A DNA stretch of 36,083 bases from Proteiniphilum sp. UBA4977 (GTDB lineage: Bacteria > Bacteroidota > Bacteroidia > Bacteroidales > Dysgonomonadaceae), in the NCBI GenBank assembly GCA_002398565.1, contig DGZP01000127.1, forward strand, positions 6,720-42,802, written 5' to 3'. The notes beneath the pieces were generated by a model. The model ran no database searches. It was not told the DNA's origin and saw nothing but the letters and a program-made list of their open reading frames with translations. Shown piece by piece: positions 8,203 to 17,266 of the stretch. Within the stretch, counting starts at the first letter, position 1; each line of letters begins with the position of its first letter. The position numbers were made by a program, and so were the translations under genes.

Positions 8203-9462
8203 ATGAAAAGACGAATTCCGGCAGTGTTGTCACTGCTCCTTATATGTTTCTCTGTTCTGAAAGCACCCGCCCAGGTGCAACTTACCGATAGTGCCAAAAT
8301 AAGCCTGCTGACTGCCTCTCCCTGGCATGGGGCTGTATATGCACTGTTCGGGCATACTGCCATCCTTGTGCAGGATGATACAACAGGTGTGAATGCCGTC
8401 TTCAATTACGGTTTTTTTGATTCTTCGCAGCCCAACTTTATATATCACTTTGTAAAGGGAGAGACAGATTATATCCTGGGGGTTACCTCTTACGAGGATT
8501 TTCTCTCGGAATACAGCTATAAAGGTCAGGAGGTGACAGTGCAGGAACTTAATCTCTCCCCCGCTGGCAAGCAGCAGCTCTACGAGGCACTCTCCATTAA
8601 TGCGCTGCCACAGAACAGAGAATACAGGTATAATTTCTTCTACGACAACTGCGCCACACGCCCACGTGACATGGTGGAAAATCAGACTGAAGGTGAAATC
8701 CTTTACGCAGACACTTTGCGGGAACAGACATACAGGGACTTGGTGCACGAGTGTACGGAAGATTATCCGTGGCTTCTTTTCGGTATTGATCTGGTTATTG
8801 GAAGCGAAGCCGACAGGATCATCGGTGTGAGGGAGAAAATGTTTATTCCCCGTTACCTGATGAACTCCTTTGAGGATGCTTCCGTTCAGAAAAACGATAC
8901 ATTACGGCATTCACTGGTAAAGAAGCAGGAAGTGGTACTTAAGCTGGACAGCGAAAAAAATAGACCGAAGGTGTCAACGCCGCTCACTCCATTTATCATA
9001 GCCATCCTGCTGCTGGTAACAACTCTTTTTACCAGTCTTTTCCAGTTGATCAAACTCAACACCACAAAGTTTCCCCTTTTCTATGATACGCTCCTTTTTG
9101 GTATAGCAGGACTGGGTGGTGTTATTCTCTTTTTTCTGATGTTCTTCTCCGAACACCCCGCCATGATACCCAACTGGAATTTTGTCTGGCTAAACCTTTT
9201 TGCGTTGATTGCGGCCTTTTTATTTTGGGTAAATTCGGCAAAGAATATCGTTTATTTCTACCATTTCATTAACTTTGCACTCTTAACGCTTTTTCTTTTT
9301 TTATGGTGGCTCATACCGCAGACATTACCGGCAGCTACGATTCCGTTTTCAATGAATCTGTGGCTCAGATCGGGTGTAAATTTGCTTTTGTGGAAGAAAA
9401 AAAAACAAAAAGACAAGCGATTCAGATCGAGCAGATATCTCAAAGCGGGATGGGGGCAATGA
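8203..9462 (+). CDS. DUF4105 (Lnb N-terminal-like) exported domain with C-terminal membrane segments
   Basis: This 419-residue protein has an N-terminal signal peptide ending near Ala-Pro-Ala-Gln (residues 21-24). The DUF4105 domain spans roughly residues 25-260. It contains 'WHGAVYALFGHTAI' (His51) and 'YNFFYDNCATRPRD' (Cys150), the most conserved stretches of the family. The rest holds about four or five hydrophobic helices with a short basic tail, so the N-terminal domain should face the periplasm. The family is annotated as the N-terminal domain of a lacto-N-biosidase-like protein, but its activity is not established. A His then Cys order could suit a permuted papain-like hydrolase; this is inference. 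The phosphatase-fold gene follows 30 bases later, probably in the same operon. A run of nine A residues near the 3' end is a possible slippage or sequencing-error site. Confidence 0.8.
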   Translation: MKRRIPAVLSLLLICFSVLKAPAQVQLTDSAKISLLTASPWHGAVYALFGHTAILVQDDTTGVNAVFNYGFFDSSQPNFIYHFVKGETDYILGVTSYEDFLSEYSYKGQEVTVQELNLSPAGKQQLYEALSINALPQNREYRYNFFYDNCATRPRDMVENQTEGEILYADTLREQTYRDLVHECTEDYPWLLFGIDLVIGSEADRIIGVREKMFIPRYLMNSFEDASVQKNDTLRHSLVKKQEVVLKLDSEKNRPKVSTPLTPFIIAILLLVTTLFTSLFQLIKLNTTKFPLFYDTLLFGIAGLGGVILFFLMFFSEHPAMIPNWNFVWLNLFALIAAFLFWVNSAKNIVYFYHFINFALLTLFLFLWWLIPQTLPAATIPFSMNLWLRSGVNLLLWKKKKQKDKRFRSSRYLKAGWGQ

Positions 9463-9492
9463 ATCGGTAAACGACAGGTATTTATTATTATA

Positions 9493-11076
9493 ATGATCAG
9501 GATATTATCTTCTTTGGTTGCCTTCTTTTCGGTTGCCACACTTGCTGCACAACATACCACGCCGGAGGTGCCAAAACTGGTTGTGGGAATCACGATCGAT
9601 CAATTACGGGGCGATTACCTGGAGATGTTTAAACACACTTTCGGACAAAAAGGGTTTAACAGGTTACTTTCTGGAGGATTGGTGTATAGTAATGTACATT
9701 ACGACTTCCCGAAGCCGGATAAAGCCTCCACCATCACAACAATCTTTACAGGTGCCAATCCTTCATACCATGGCATCACGGCTGAAAACAAATATGTTCT
9801 CAACCTGAACAGGGAGGAATCCTCCTTTTTTGATGACAACTATCTGGGTAATTTCACTACGGATAAAAGATCTCCTCTTGCGATAAAGGTTTCCACAATG
9901 GCCGATGAACTGAAGATTGCCTCAGGAGGGCAGTCTGATATTTATGCCTTTGCACCTGACGCCTCGCAGGCGATTGCCTCAGGAGGGCATGCTGCCAGTG
10001 GCGCCTACTGGATTGAAGATGTGACAGGTAAATGGGCCACCAGCACCTTCTATAAAAACAAGCAGCCGATCGTGGACCAGCATAACCGCAGTGCCCAATC
10101 ACTAACGAACACCATTGGCAGTATCATTTGGCGTCCGGCCATTGACATATCAAGATATAATGTTTTCCCCTACACCAAAAACCGGTATAACTTTCAGCAT
10201 TACTTCGGGCTGGATAAGAAAGAGAATGTTCGCTTGTTTAAGCAGTCGCCCTACGTGAATAAGGAGGTGAACGATATGGCCATCCGGATGCTGGAGTCGG
10301 GCTCCCTTGGAAAGAGGATGAACCCCGATTATCTGGCCCTCACTTTTTATGCGGGAAATTTTGAAAAAGCGCTTGATCAGAATTACTCTGTAGAGATTCA
10401 GGATACCTATTATCGTCTCGATCAGGAGCTCGGAAGATTGCTTGATGCCATTGACGCAGCAGTAGGTATCAGGAATACACTGATTTTTGTGGTTTCTACC
10501 GGATACTTCAATGAACAGGAACTTCTTCCCGAAGGGATGGTCACCGCGGGCGGAGATTTTCATCCCGACCGGAGCCAGGCATTACTTAACATGTACCTGA
10601 TGGCACTCTATGGCCGTGAGCAGTGGATCAGAAAATATTACGACAGACAAATATATTTTGACAGAAAGCTTCTGGAGGACAAGAAGATTGATCTGGCAGA
10701 ATTTCAACAAAAGGCAGCCACATTCCTGGTCCAGTCTGCCGGCGTACAGGATGTGATCACCTCGCATCAGATGCTGCATGGAGCATACAACGAAAATGTA
10801 CAATTTTACCGCAATGGATATTACAAGGGAATATCGGGCGACCTTTTTCTGGAGTTACAACCGGGCTGGCGGGTAATTGAGCCACAGTCTCCCGACTCAT
10901 ACCGGGTTCGTCACAATGCCGTGATTTCTCCTGTAATCTTTTTCGGTAGTGACATCAAACCCCGGAAGATTGAACGGACCATTGATGCCACAGAAATAGC
11001 GCCCAGCGTAACTTACCGCCTTCGCATCAGGGCTCCCAACGCCGCAAGGGGCAAGATCCTGAAAGAATTGTTTTAA
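9493..11076 (+). CDS. Exported alkaline-phosphatase-superfamily protein, probably catalytically inactive
   Basis: The 527-residue protein has a signal peptide (cleavage near Leu-Ala-Ala-Gln, residues 17-20). It then follows the PafA/phosphodiesterase fold along its whole length: 'VVGITIDQLRGDYLE' (Asp36), 'NVHYDFP', 'FTGANPSYHGI', 'GGHAASGAYWIEDVTG', 'DTYYRLDQELGRLLD' and 'PVIFFGSDIKP'. Active members use a Thr nucleophile and two zinc ions held by three Asp and three His. Aligned from memory of the family pattern, the nucleophile position is Lys77, the Asp/His pair before 'DTYYRLD' is Asn289/Ala293, the usual Asp-His-Gly is Thr336-Gly337-Tyr338, and the last His is Ile. Only Asp36 survives. 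It is probably a pseudoenzyme with a binding or chaperone role. secA follows after 96 bases. Confidence 0.8.
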   Translation: MIRILSSLVAFFSVATLAAQHTTPEVPKLVVGITIDQLRGDYLEMFKHTFGQKGFNRLLSGGLVYSNVHYDFPKPDKASTITTIFTGANPSYHGITAENKYVLNLNREESSFFDDNYLGNFTTDKRSPLAIKVSTMADELKIASGGQSDIYAFAPDASQAIASGGHAASGAYWIEDVTGKWATSTFYKNKQPIVDQHNRSAQSLTNTIGSIIWRPAIDISRYNVFPYTKNRYNFQHYFGLDKKENVRLFKQSPYVNKEVNDMAIRMLESGSLGKRMNPDYLALTFYAGNFEKALDQNYSVEIQDTYYRLDQELGRLLDAIDAAVGIRNTLIFVVSTGYFNEQELLPEGMVTAGGDFHPDRSQALLNMYLMALYGREQWIRKYYDRQIYFDRKLLEDKKIDLAEFQQKAATFLVQSAGVQDVITSHQMLHGAYNENVQFYRNGYYKGISGDLFLELQPGWRVIEPQSPDSYRVRHNAVISPVIFFGSDIKPRKIERTIDATEIAPSVTYRLRIRAPNAARGKILKELF

Positions 11077-11172
11077 TAAACGATACAGGTTTTTCTCGAA
11101 AAAGAGTTCATTCAAGATGATGAGATACGGAGGATGTCTCACGATATAAAAAGACAACACACAAAATAAAAT

Positions 11173-14100
11173 ATGGGATTCAACGACATTATTTCTAAAA
11201 TATTCGGTAACAAGGCTCAACGCGACTTGAACGAAATAAATCCGGTTGTGAGACGGGTCAGGGAAGCTTATGCTGTCATTGAACAGCTTACAAACGACGG
11301 ACTTCGCGAAAAGACCAAAGAACTGGAAAAATATATCCGTGAGCAGGTTGCCGCGGAAAGAGCGGAAATTGATAAGCTGAAGGCAGGCATGGAAGAGATC
11401 GACCTGGATGAGCGTGAAGCTGTCTGGAATCAGATTGACAAGCTGGGGAAAGATATTACCGATAAATATGAGAAGGCATTGAACGAGATATTGCCGGATG
11501 CTTTCTCCATCATGAAAGAAACCGCACGTCGCTTTACTGAAAATAATGAAATCGTAGTCACGGCAACCAGCTTCGACCGTGATCTGGCCGCTTCGCATGA
11601 TTTTGTTCGTATCGAAGGGGATAAAGCCATCTATCAGAACCATTGGGTCGCCGGAGGTAACGAGATCATATGGGACATGATCCATTATGATGTACAACTC
11701 TTTGGCGGGGTAGTGCTGCATCAGGGAAAAATAGCCGAGATGGCCACGGGCGAAGGTAAAACCCTGGTGGCCACGCTTCCGGTATTTCTTAACGCACTTA
11801 CCCACGAGGGTGTACATGTGGTGACGGTAAACGATTACCTGTCGAAACGCGACTCTGAATGGATGGGACCGATGTATATGTTTCACGGCCTGTCGGTTGA
11901 CTGCATCGACAAGCATGAGCCCAACTCCGATGCACGCCGGAAAGCATATGAAGCAGATATCACCTTTGGTACCAACAATGAGTTTGGCTTCGATTATCTA
12001 CGTGACAACATGGCGGTCTCGCCAAAGGACCTGGTACAGCGAAAGCATAACTATGCCATTGTGGATGAGGTGGACTCTGTGCTCATCGACGATGCACGTA
12101 CCCCGTTAATCATCTCCGGGCCTGTACCCAAGGGAGACGACCAGCTTTTTGATCTTTTCCGCCCCCGCGTAGAAGTGATCGTGAAGGCTCAGCGCGATCT
12201 TACAACGCGCCTGCTTGCCGAAGCAAAAACAAGGATGGCTTCAACCGATCCGAAAGAACAGGAGGAGGGAGCGCTACTACTTTTCCGCTCTTATAAAGGG
12301 ATGCCCAAATACCAGCCACTGATCAAGTTCCTCAGCGAACAGGGGGTGAAGGCCGCCATGCTCAAGACCGAAGCATTTTATATGCAGGAGCAGATGCGCA
12401 ACATGCATATTGTGACTGACCCGCTCTATTTTGTGATCGACGAGAAACAGCACAGCATTGAACTGACCGATAAGGGGATTGATATGCTGACCGGCAAATC
12501 AGACGACCCGCAGTTTTTCATTCTGCCCGATATCGCTTCCCAGTTATCGGAACTGGAACATTCGACCGGCACCGATGAGGAAAAAGCGGCTAAAAAAGAT
12601 GAGTTGTTACAGAACTATGCCATCAAGTCGGAGCGGGTGCATACCATCAACCAGCTGTTGAAGGCATATACCCTGTTTGAAAAGGACGACGAGTATGTGG
12701 TGATCGACAACAAGGTGAAGATTGTAGACGAGCAAACCGGCCGTGTGATGGAAGGTCGCCGTTATTCCGACGGTCTGCATCAGGCTATCGAAGCAAAGGA
12801 ACGGGTAAAGGTAGAGGCTGCCACGCAGACATTTGCCACCATCACCCTGCAGAATTTCTTCCGTATGTACGACAAGCTGGCGGGTATGACCGGTACGGCC
12901 GAAACCGAAGCAGGTGAATTCTGGGATATCTATAAGCTGGATGTAGTTGTTATACCTACTAACAAGCCCATTGTTCGCGACGATCAGAACGACCGAATTT
13001 ATAAGACGAAACGGGAAAAATATACCGCAGTCATCGAGGAGATAGAAAAACTCATCAACGCGGGTCGCCCTGTACTCGTGGGAACAACCTCCGTGGAAAT
13101 TTCAGAGTTGCTGAGCCGCATGCTAACATTGCGAAAAATAAAACACAATGTGCTGAACGCCAAGCTTCACCAGCGAGAAGCCGAAATTGTGGCCAACGCC
13201 GGACAACGTGGTGTAGTGACCATTGCAACCAACATGGCAGGCCGTGGTACCGACATCAAGCTTTCACCCGAAGTAAAGGCTGCGGGCGGTTTGGCCATTA
13301 TTGGTACGGAACGGCACGAATCACGGCGTGTGGATCGTCAGTTGCGAGGACGTGCGGGACGTCAGGGAGATCCCGGGTCATCTGTCTTTTTTGTTTCACT
13401 TGAGGACGACCTGATGCGTCTCTTTGCTACCGAACGCATTGCCGGGTTGATGGACCGGATGGGATTCAAGGAGGGAGATGTATTGGAACACAGCATGTTG
13501 AGTAAATCTGTGGAACGTGCACAGAAGAAGGTGGAAGAAAATAACTTTGGTATTCGTAAACGGTTGCTAGAGTACGACGACGTGATGAACTCCCAGCGGG
13601 AGGTAATCTACAAACGACGCCGTCACGCCCTGATGGGTGAACGTATTGACAACGACGTGGCAGGTATGATCACGGAGACAGCCCGTAACATCGTGGAATC
13701 GAATGAAGATGATTATCAGGCTATGAAACTCGAACTGTTGCGTGTGATGGCGCTTGAAATTCCTTTCAAAGAGACCGATATGAAAGGATTGAAACAGCAT
13801 GATCAGGTCGAGGCCGTTACTGAGAAAGCTTTTGAGACGTTTAAACGGAAAACGGAACGGTTGGCAGAAATAGCGCAGCCTGTCATTAAGCAGGTTTATG
13901 AAAACCAGGGAGCAATGTATGAAAATATTCTAATTCCCATCTCCGACGGAAAAAGAGTTTATAATATTGCCTGCAACCTGAAGGAAGCCTATGAAACAAA
14001 TTCCCGGGCATTGGTGAAGTCTTTTGAGAAATCGATATTGTTACACACCATCGACGAGGACTGGAAAGAGCATCTCCGTGAAATGGACGAATTGCGACAA

Positions 14101-14475
14101 TCTGTGCAGAACGCCAGCTACGAACAGAAAGACCCGCTGCTTATCTACAAGCTGGAGTCGTTTAATCTTTTCAGGGAAATGATAAACGACGTCAATTCAA
14201 AGGCAGTTTCCATCCTTATGCGTGGCCAGATACCGATGCAGGATCCTGCCGGTGTGCGCCAGGCTGCTCCGGAGCAAAAGACAGATTACAGCCGTTACCG
14301 TACCCAAAAAGAAGAGTCAGAAAGTCTGGTGCCTGAGGGAGGAGAACGTAACGGGGCACAGCCGCCGAGACAACCACAAAAGTTGGAACCGATCCGTGCA
14401 GAAAAGAAGGTGGGGCGCAATGACCTTTGTCCCTGTGGAAGTGGAAAGAAATACAAAAACTGTCACGGAAAATAA
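11173..14475 (+). CDS. secA: Protein translocase ATPase SecA
   Basis: SecA drives preproteins through the SecYEG channel using ATP. At 1,100 residues it is longer than the E. coli form (about 900) but normal for Bacteroidota. Part of the excess is an insertion near residues 60-105; another lies in the preprotein cross-linking region around residues 330-420. Walker A is 'ATGEGKT' (191-197) and the DEAD-type Walker B is 'DEVDSVLIDDART' (298-310). The second motor domain has 'TNMAGRGTDI' and 'RQLRGRAGRQGDPG'. The extreme C-terminus is the zinc finger 'CPCGSGKKYKNCHGK' that binds SecB or the ribosome, preceded by a charged, Pro- and Gln-rich linker. It ends at a strong terminator and is preceded by two exported-protein genes on the same strand. 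Confidence 0.97.
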   Translation: MGFNDIISKIFGNKAQRDLNEINPVVRRVREAYAVIEQLTNDGLREKTKELEKYIREQVAAERAEIDKLKAGMEEIDLDEREAVWNQIDKLGKDITDKYEKALNEILPDAFSIMKETARRFTENNEIVVTATSFDRDLAASHDFVRIEGDKAIYQNHWVAGGNEIIWDMIHYDVQLFGGVVLHQGKIAEMATGEGKTLVATLPVFLNALTHEGVHVVTVNDYLSKRDSEWMGPMYMFHGLSVDCIDKHEPNSDARRKAYEADITFGTNNEFGFDYLRDNMAVSPKDLVQRKHNYAIVDEVDSVLIDDARTPLIISGPVPKGDDQLFDLFRPRVEVIVKAQRDLTTRLLAEAKTRMASTDPKEQEEGALLLFRSYKGMPKYQPLIKFLSEQGVKAAMLKTEAFYMQEQMRNMHIVTDPLYFVIDEKQHSIELTDKGIDMLTGKSDDPQFFILPDIASQLSELEHSTGTDEEKAAKKDELLQNYAIKSERVHTINQLLKAYTLFEKDDEYVVIDNKVKIVDEQTGRVMEGRRYSDGLHQAIEAKERVKVEAATQTFATITLQNFFRMYDKLAGMTGTAETEAGEFWDIYKLDVVVIPTNKPIVRDDQNDRIYKTKREKYTAVIEEIEKLINAGRPVLVGTTSVEISELLSRMLTLRKIKHNVLNAKLHQREAEIVANAGQRGVVTIATNMAGRGTDIKLSPEVKAAGGLAIIGTERHESRRVDRQLRGRAGRQGDPGSSVFFVSLEDDLMRLFATERIAGLMDRMGFKEGDVLEHSMLSKSVERAQKKVEENNFGIRKRLLEYDDVMNSQREVIYKRRRHALMGERIDNDVAGMITETARNIVESNEDDYQAMKLELLRVMALEIPFKETDMKGLKQHDQVEAVTEKAFETFKRKTERLAEIAQPVIKQVYENQGAMYENILIPISDGKRVYNIACNLKEAYETNSRALVKSFEKSILLHTIDEDWKEHLREMDELRQSVQNASYEQKDPLLIYKLESFNLFREMINDVNSKAVSILMRGQIPMQDPAGVRQAAPEQKTDYSRYRTQKEESESLVPEGGERNGAQPPRQPQKLEPIRAEKKVGRNDLCPCGSGKKYKNCHGK

Positions 14476-14491
14476 CCCTATAAAAAAAATT

Positions 14492-14523
14492 AAAACAGAG
14501 AGCAATTGTCTCTCTGTTTTTTT
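14492..14523 (+). terminator. Rho-independent terminator of secA
   Basis: An 11-bp perfect stem (AAAACAGAGAG pairing with CTCTCTGTTTT) encloses a 7-base loop. The 3' arm continues into a run of T residues. The T-tract also carries the proposed -33 element of gyrA. Confidence 0.9.
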
Positions 14524-14552
14524 GTTAAATTCGAAGAAAAGCAGTATCTTAG
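14521..14552 (+). promoter_or_regulatory. Candidate promoter of gyrA
   Basis: TTTG at 14521-14524 (-33) and TATCTTAG at 14545-14552 (-7, seven of eight to TAnnTTTG) are 20 bases apart, the normal spacing. The gyrA leader would be about 85 bases. The -33 box lies in the T-tract of the secA terminator. Confidence 0.55.
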
Positions 14553-14643
14553 TGTAATCAAAAGGCGAATTATTAAAAATAGCTATTTGCCTGTCAATAA
14601 GTTAAGTACGAAATATTTTTGAAGAGAATAATCACATTTTAAT

Positions 14644-17178
14644 ATGACTGATCAGGAAGACAGAATCATCAAGATTAATATCGAAGATGAAATGAAATCA
14701 TCGTACATCGATTACTCGATGTCCGTGATCGTTTCCCGCGCGTTGCCCGATGTGCGTGATGGATTTAAACCGGTGCATCGCCGCATTTTATTCGGTATGT
14801 CGGAACTGGGCAATACACCCGATAAGCCACACAAGAAGTCGGCCAGAATTGTCGGTGAGGTATTGGGTAAGTATCACCCGCACGGCGACTCTTCTGTATA
14901 CGGCGCCATGGTACGCCTGGCACAGGAGTGGAGCATGCGCTATACACTGGTTGACGGCCAGGGAAACATGGGTAGCGTGGATGGTGATAGTCCCGCAGCC
15001 ATGCGATATACCGAAGCAAGGCTTAACAGGCTCGCCGAGGAAATGTTGCGGGACATAGACAAGGAGACAGTCGATTTTCAACTGAATTTCGATGATACTC
15101 TGCTGGAGCCCACAGTACTTCCTACCCGCATTCCCAACCTGCTTATCAACGGATCATCAGGTATTGCGGTAGGTATGGCGACCAATATGGCTCCTCACAA
15201 TCTTACCGAATGTGTGAATGGCATTATCGCGTATATTGATGATAACGAAATAGATATCAATGGATTAATGCATTATATCAAAGCCCCTGATTTTCCCACA
15301 GGTGCCTATATTTATGGGTATAAAGGGGTAGAAGAGGCATTTGAAACCGGTAGGGGACGTATTGTGATGCGCGGCAAGGCTGAGATTGAATCGGGAAAAA
15401 CACATGACAAAATTATTGTTTCCGAGATTCCCTATCTGGTCAATAAAGCCGAACTCATCAAGAATATAGCTGACTTGGTGAATGAAAAAAAAATCGAAGG
15501 TATTTCCAATGTCAACGATGAATCAGACCGTGATGGCATGCGCATCGTGGTGGACATCAAACGCGACGGTAATGCGAACGTTGTCCTTAACAAACTCTAT
15601 AAACTCACGGCGCTGCAATCCTCTTTCAGCGTGAACAACATTGCGCTGGTAAATGGAAGACCCGAGCTACTGAACCTCAAACGCATGATCCAGTTCTTTG
15701 TGGATCACCGTCATGATGTGGTGATCCGTCGTACCCGCTACGAACTGCGTAAGGCCGAAGAGCGTGCTCATATTCTCGAGGGACTGATCATCGCATCGGA
15801 CAACATCGATGAGGTGATTGCCATCATTCGCGGTTCTTCCACACCTCAGGAGGCTATTCAAAGATTGATGGAGCGCTTTGCACTTAGTGACATACAGTCG
15901 CGTGCGATTGTAGAGATGCGATTGAGGCAGCTGACGGGTCTCGAACAGGACAAGCTACATGCTGAATACGATGAAGTGCAAAAGCTGATAGCCCGTCTGA
16001 ATGCCATTTTGAACGACGAGGGACTGCGCATGCAGGTGATCAAAGATGAGTTGATTGAAATTCGCGATAAATATGGTGACGCCCGTCGCTCTGAGATCAT
16101 CTTCTCCTCAGAAGAAATGAATCCCGAAGATTTTTATGCCGATGATGAAATGGTGATTACCATCTCGCACTTAGGCTATATTAAACGTACTCCGCTCACA
16201 GATTTTCATACCCAAAACCGGGGAGGAGTAGGGGCTAAGGGAACCGATACGCGTGAAGAAGATTTTGTGGAGTATATCTACCCGGCCACCACGCACAATT
16301 ATATGCTCTTTTTCACCCAAAAAGGTACATGTTACTGGCTGCGTGTCTTTGAAATTCCGGAAGGAACCAAAAACTCCAAGGGACGGGCTATTCAAAATCT
16401 GCTGAACATTGATCCGGATGACAGCGTAACTGCCTTTGTACGAGTTGATACACTCACGGATCAGGAATACATCAATTCGCACTATCTAATGTTCTGTACC
16501 AAAGAGGGCATTGTGAAAAAAACACTGCTCGAAGCATACTCCAGACCCAGACAAAACGGCGTAATTGCCATCTCTATCCGCGAAGAAGACCAGGTGATTT
16601 CGGTACGGTTGACTGATGGAAATCAACATGTAATTCTGGCGAACAGGAATGGACGGGCCATCCGCTTTCAGGAGGAGGATGTACGACCGATGGGACGTAC
16701 GGCGACCGGCGTCAGGGGAATGACGCTCGACGAAGACGGAGAAGATTGTGTGATAGGGATGATATGTATGGAACCCCGTTCAGAAAATACAATCATGGTG
16801 GTCTCAGAACAGGGTTACGGAAAAAGAACCCGGCTCGATGATGAGGATGGTGAACCGGTATACCGCCTCACTCGCAGAGGAGGGAAAGGCGTTAAAACAC
16901 TGAATGTTACAGATAAAACGGGTAAACTGGTGGCTATCAAGAGTGTATCGGATGAAAACGATTTAATGATAATTAACAAATCAGGTATTACCATACGTCT
17001 GAATATTTCCGATATTCGCATTATGGGACGGGCTACACAGGGTGTACGCCTCATAAATCTGGAAAAAAGAAATGATGAAATAGCCTCTGTTTGCAAGGTG
17101 AACTCGGAAGAGCTGAATGAAGAAGTTTCATCAGAGGAAGCCCTGGACAATCAAGATGATTCTGGCAGTGAAGAATAA
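14644..17178 (+). CDS. gyrA: DNA gyrase subunit A
   Basis: GyrA is the DNA-cutting subunit of gyrase (A2B2), which introduces negative supercoils. At 844 residues it has normal length. The catalytic tyrosine is Tyr122 in 'AAMRYTEARL', the same number as in E. coli. The quinolone-resistance region reads 'HPHGDSSVYGAMVRLAQ': Ser83 is present, but position 87, Asp in E. coli, is Gly. The GyrA box 'QNRGGVGAKG' near residue 525 marks the wrapping domain and argues for gyrase rather than topoisomerase IV ParC. The C-terminal beta-pinwheel ends in an acidic tail rich in Glu, Asp and Ser. The gene follows secA but has its own promoter-like element; a TPR protein gene follows after 88 bases. Confidence 0.96.
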   Translation: MTDQEDRIIKINIEDEMKSSYIDYSMSVIVSRALPDVRDGFKPVHRRILFGMSELGNTPDKPHKKSARIVGEVLGKYHPHGDSSVYGAMVRLAQEWSMRYTLVDGQGNMGSVDGDSPAAMRYTEARLNRLAEEMLRDIDKETVDFQLNFDDTLLEPTVLPTRIPNLLINGSSGIAVGMATNMAPHNLTECVNGIIAYIDDNEIDINGLMHYIKAPDFPTGAYIYGYKGVEEAFETGRGRIVMRGKAEIESGKTHDKIIVSEIPYLVNKAELIKNIADLVNEKKIEGISNVNDESDRDGMRIVVDIKRDGNANVVLNKLYKLTALQSSFSVNNIALVNGRPELLNLKRMIQFFVDHRHDVVIRRTRYELRKAEERAHILEGLIIASDNIDEVIAIIRGSSTPQEAIQRLMERFALSDIQSRAIVEMRLRQLTGLEQDKLHAEYDEVQKLIARLNAILNDEGLRMQVIKDELIEIRDKYGDARRSEIIFSSEEMNPEDFYADDEMVITISHLGYIKRTPLTDFHTQNRGGVGAKGTDTREEDFVEYIYPATTHNYMLFFTQKGTCYWLRVFEIPEGTKNSKGRAIQNLLNIDPDDSVTAFVRVDTLTDQEYINSHYLMFCTKEGIVKKTLLEAYSRPRQNGVIAISIREEDQVISVRLTDGNQHVILANRNGRAIRFQEEDVRPMGRTATGVRGMTLDEDGEDCVIGMICMEPRSENTIMVVSEQGYGKRTRLDDEDGEPVYRLTRRGGKGVKTLNVTDKTGKLVAIKSVSDENDLMIINKSGITIRLNISDIRIMGRATQGVRLINLEKRNDEIASVCKVNSEELNEEVSSEEALDNQDDSGSEE

Positions 17179-17266
17179 GTTTCCATTTTAAACTTTTTGC
17201 GATCTTTCAGTCAAAGTCTATAGCAAACAATATTTGAAACAATATCAATTAAATCACATTTAAACA

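Noticed and set aside
9390..9430. Poly-A tract near the 3' end of the DUF4105 gene as a frameshift site
   Set aside because: The predicted last helix is complete before the tract and the basic tail that follows is plausible, so no frameshift is required.
10897..11916. Long minus-strand frame (339 codons) antisense to the phosphatase-fold gene and secA
   Set aside because: It crosses the end of one well-supported gene and the start of another, and its translation has no recognisable domain; it is a shadow frame.
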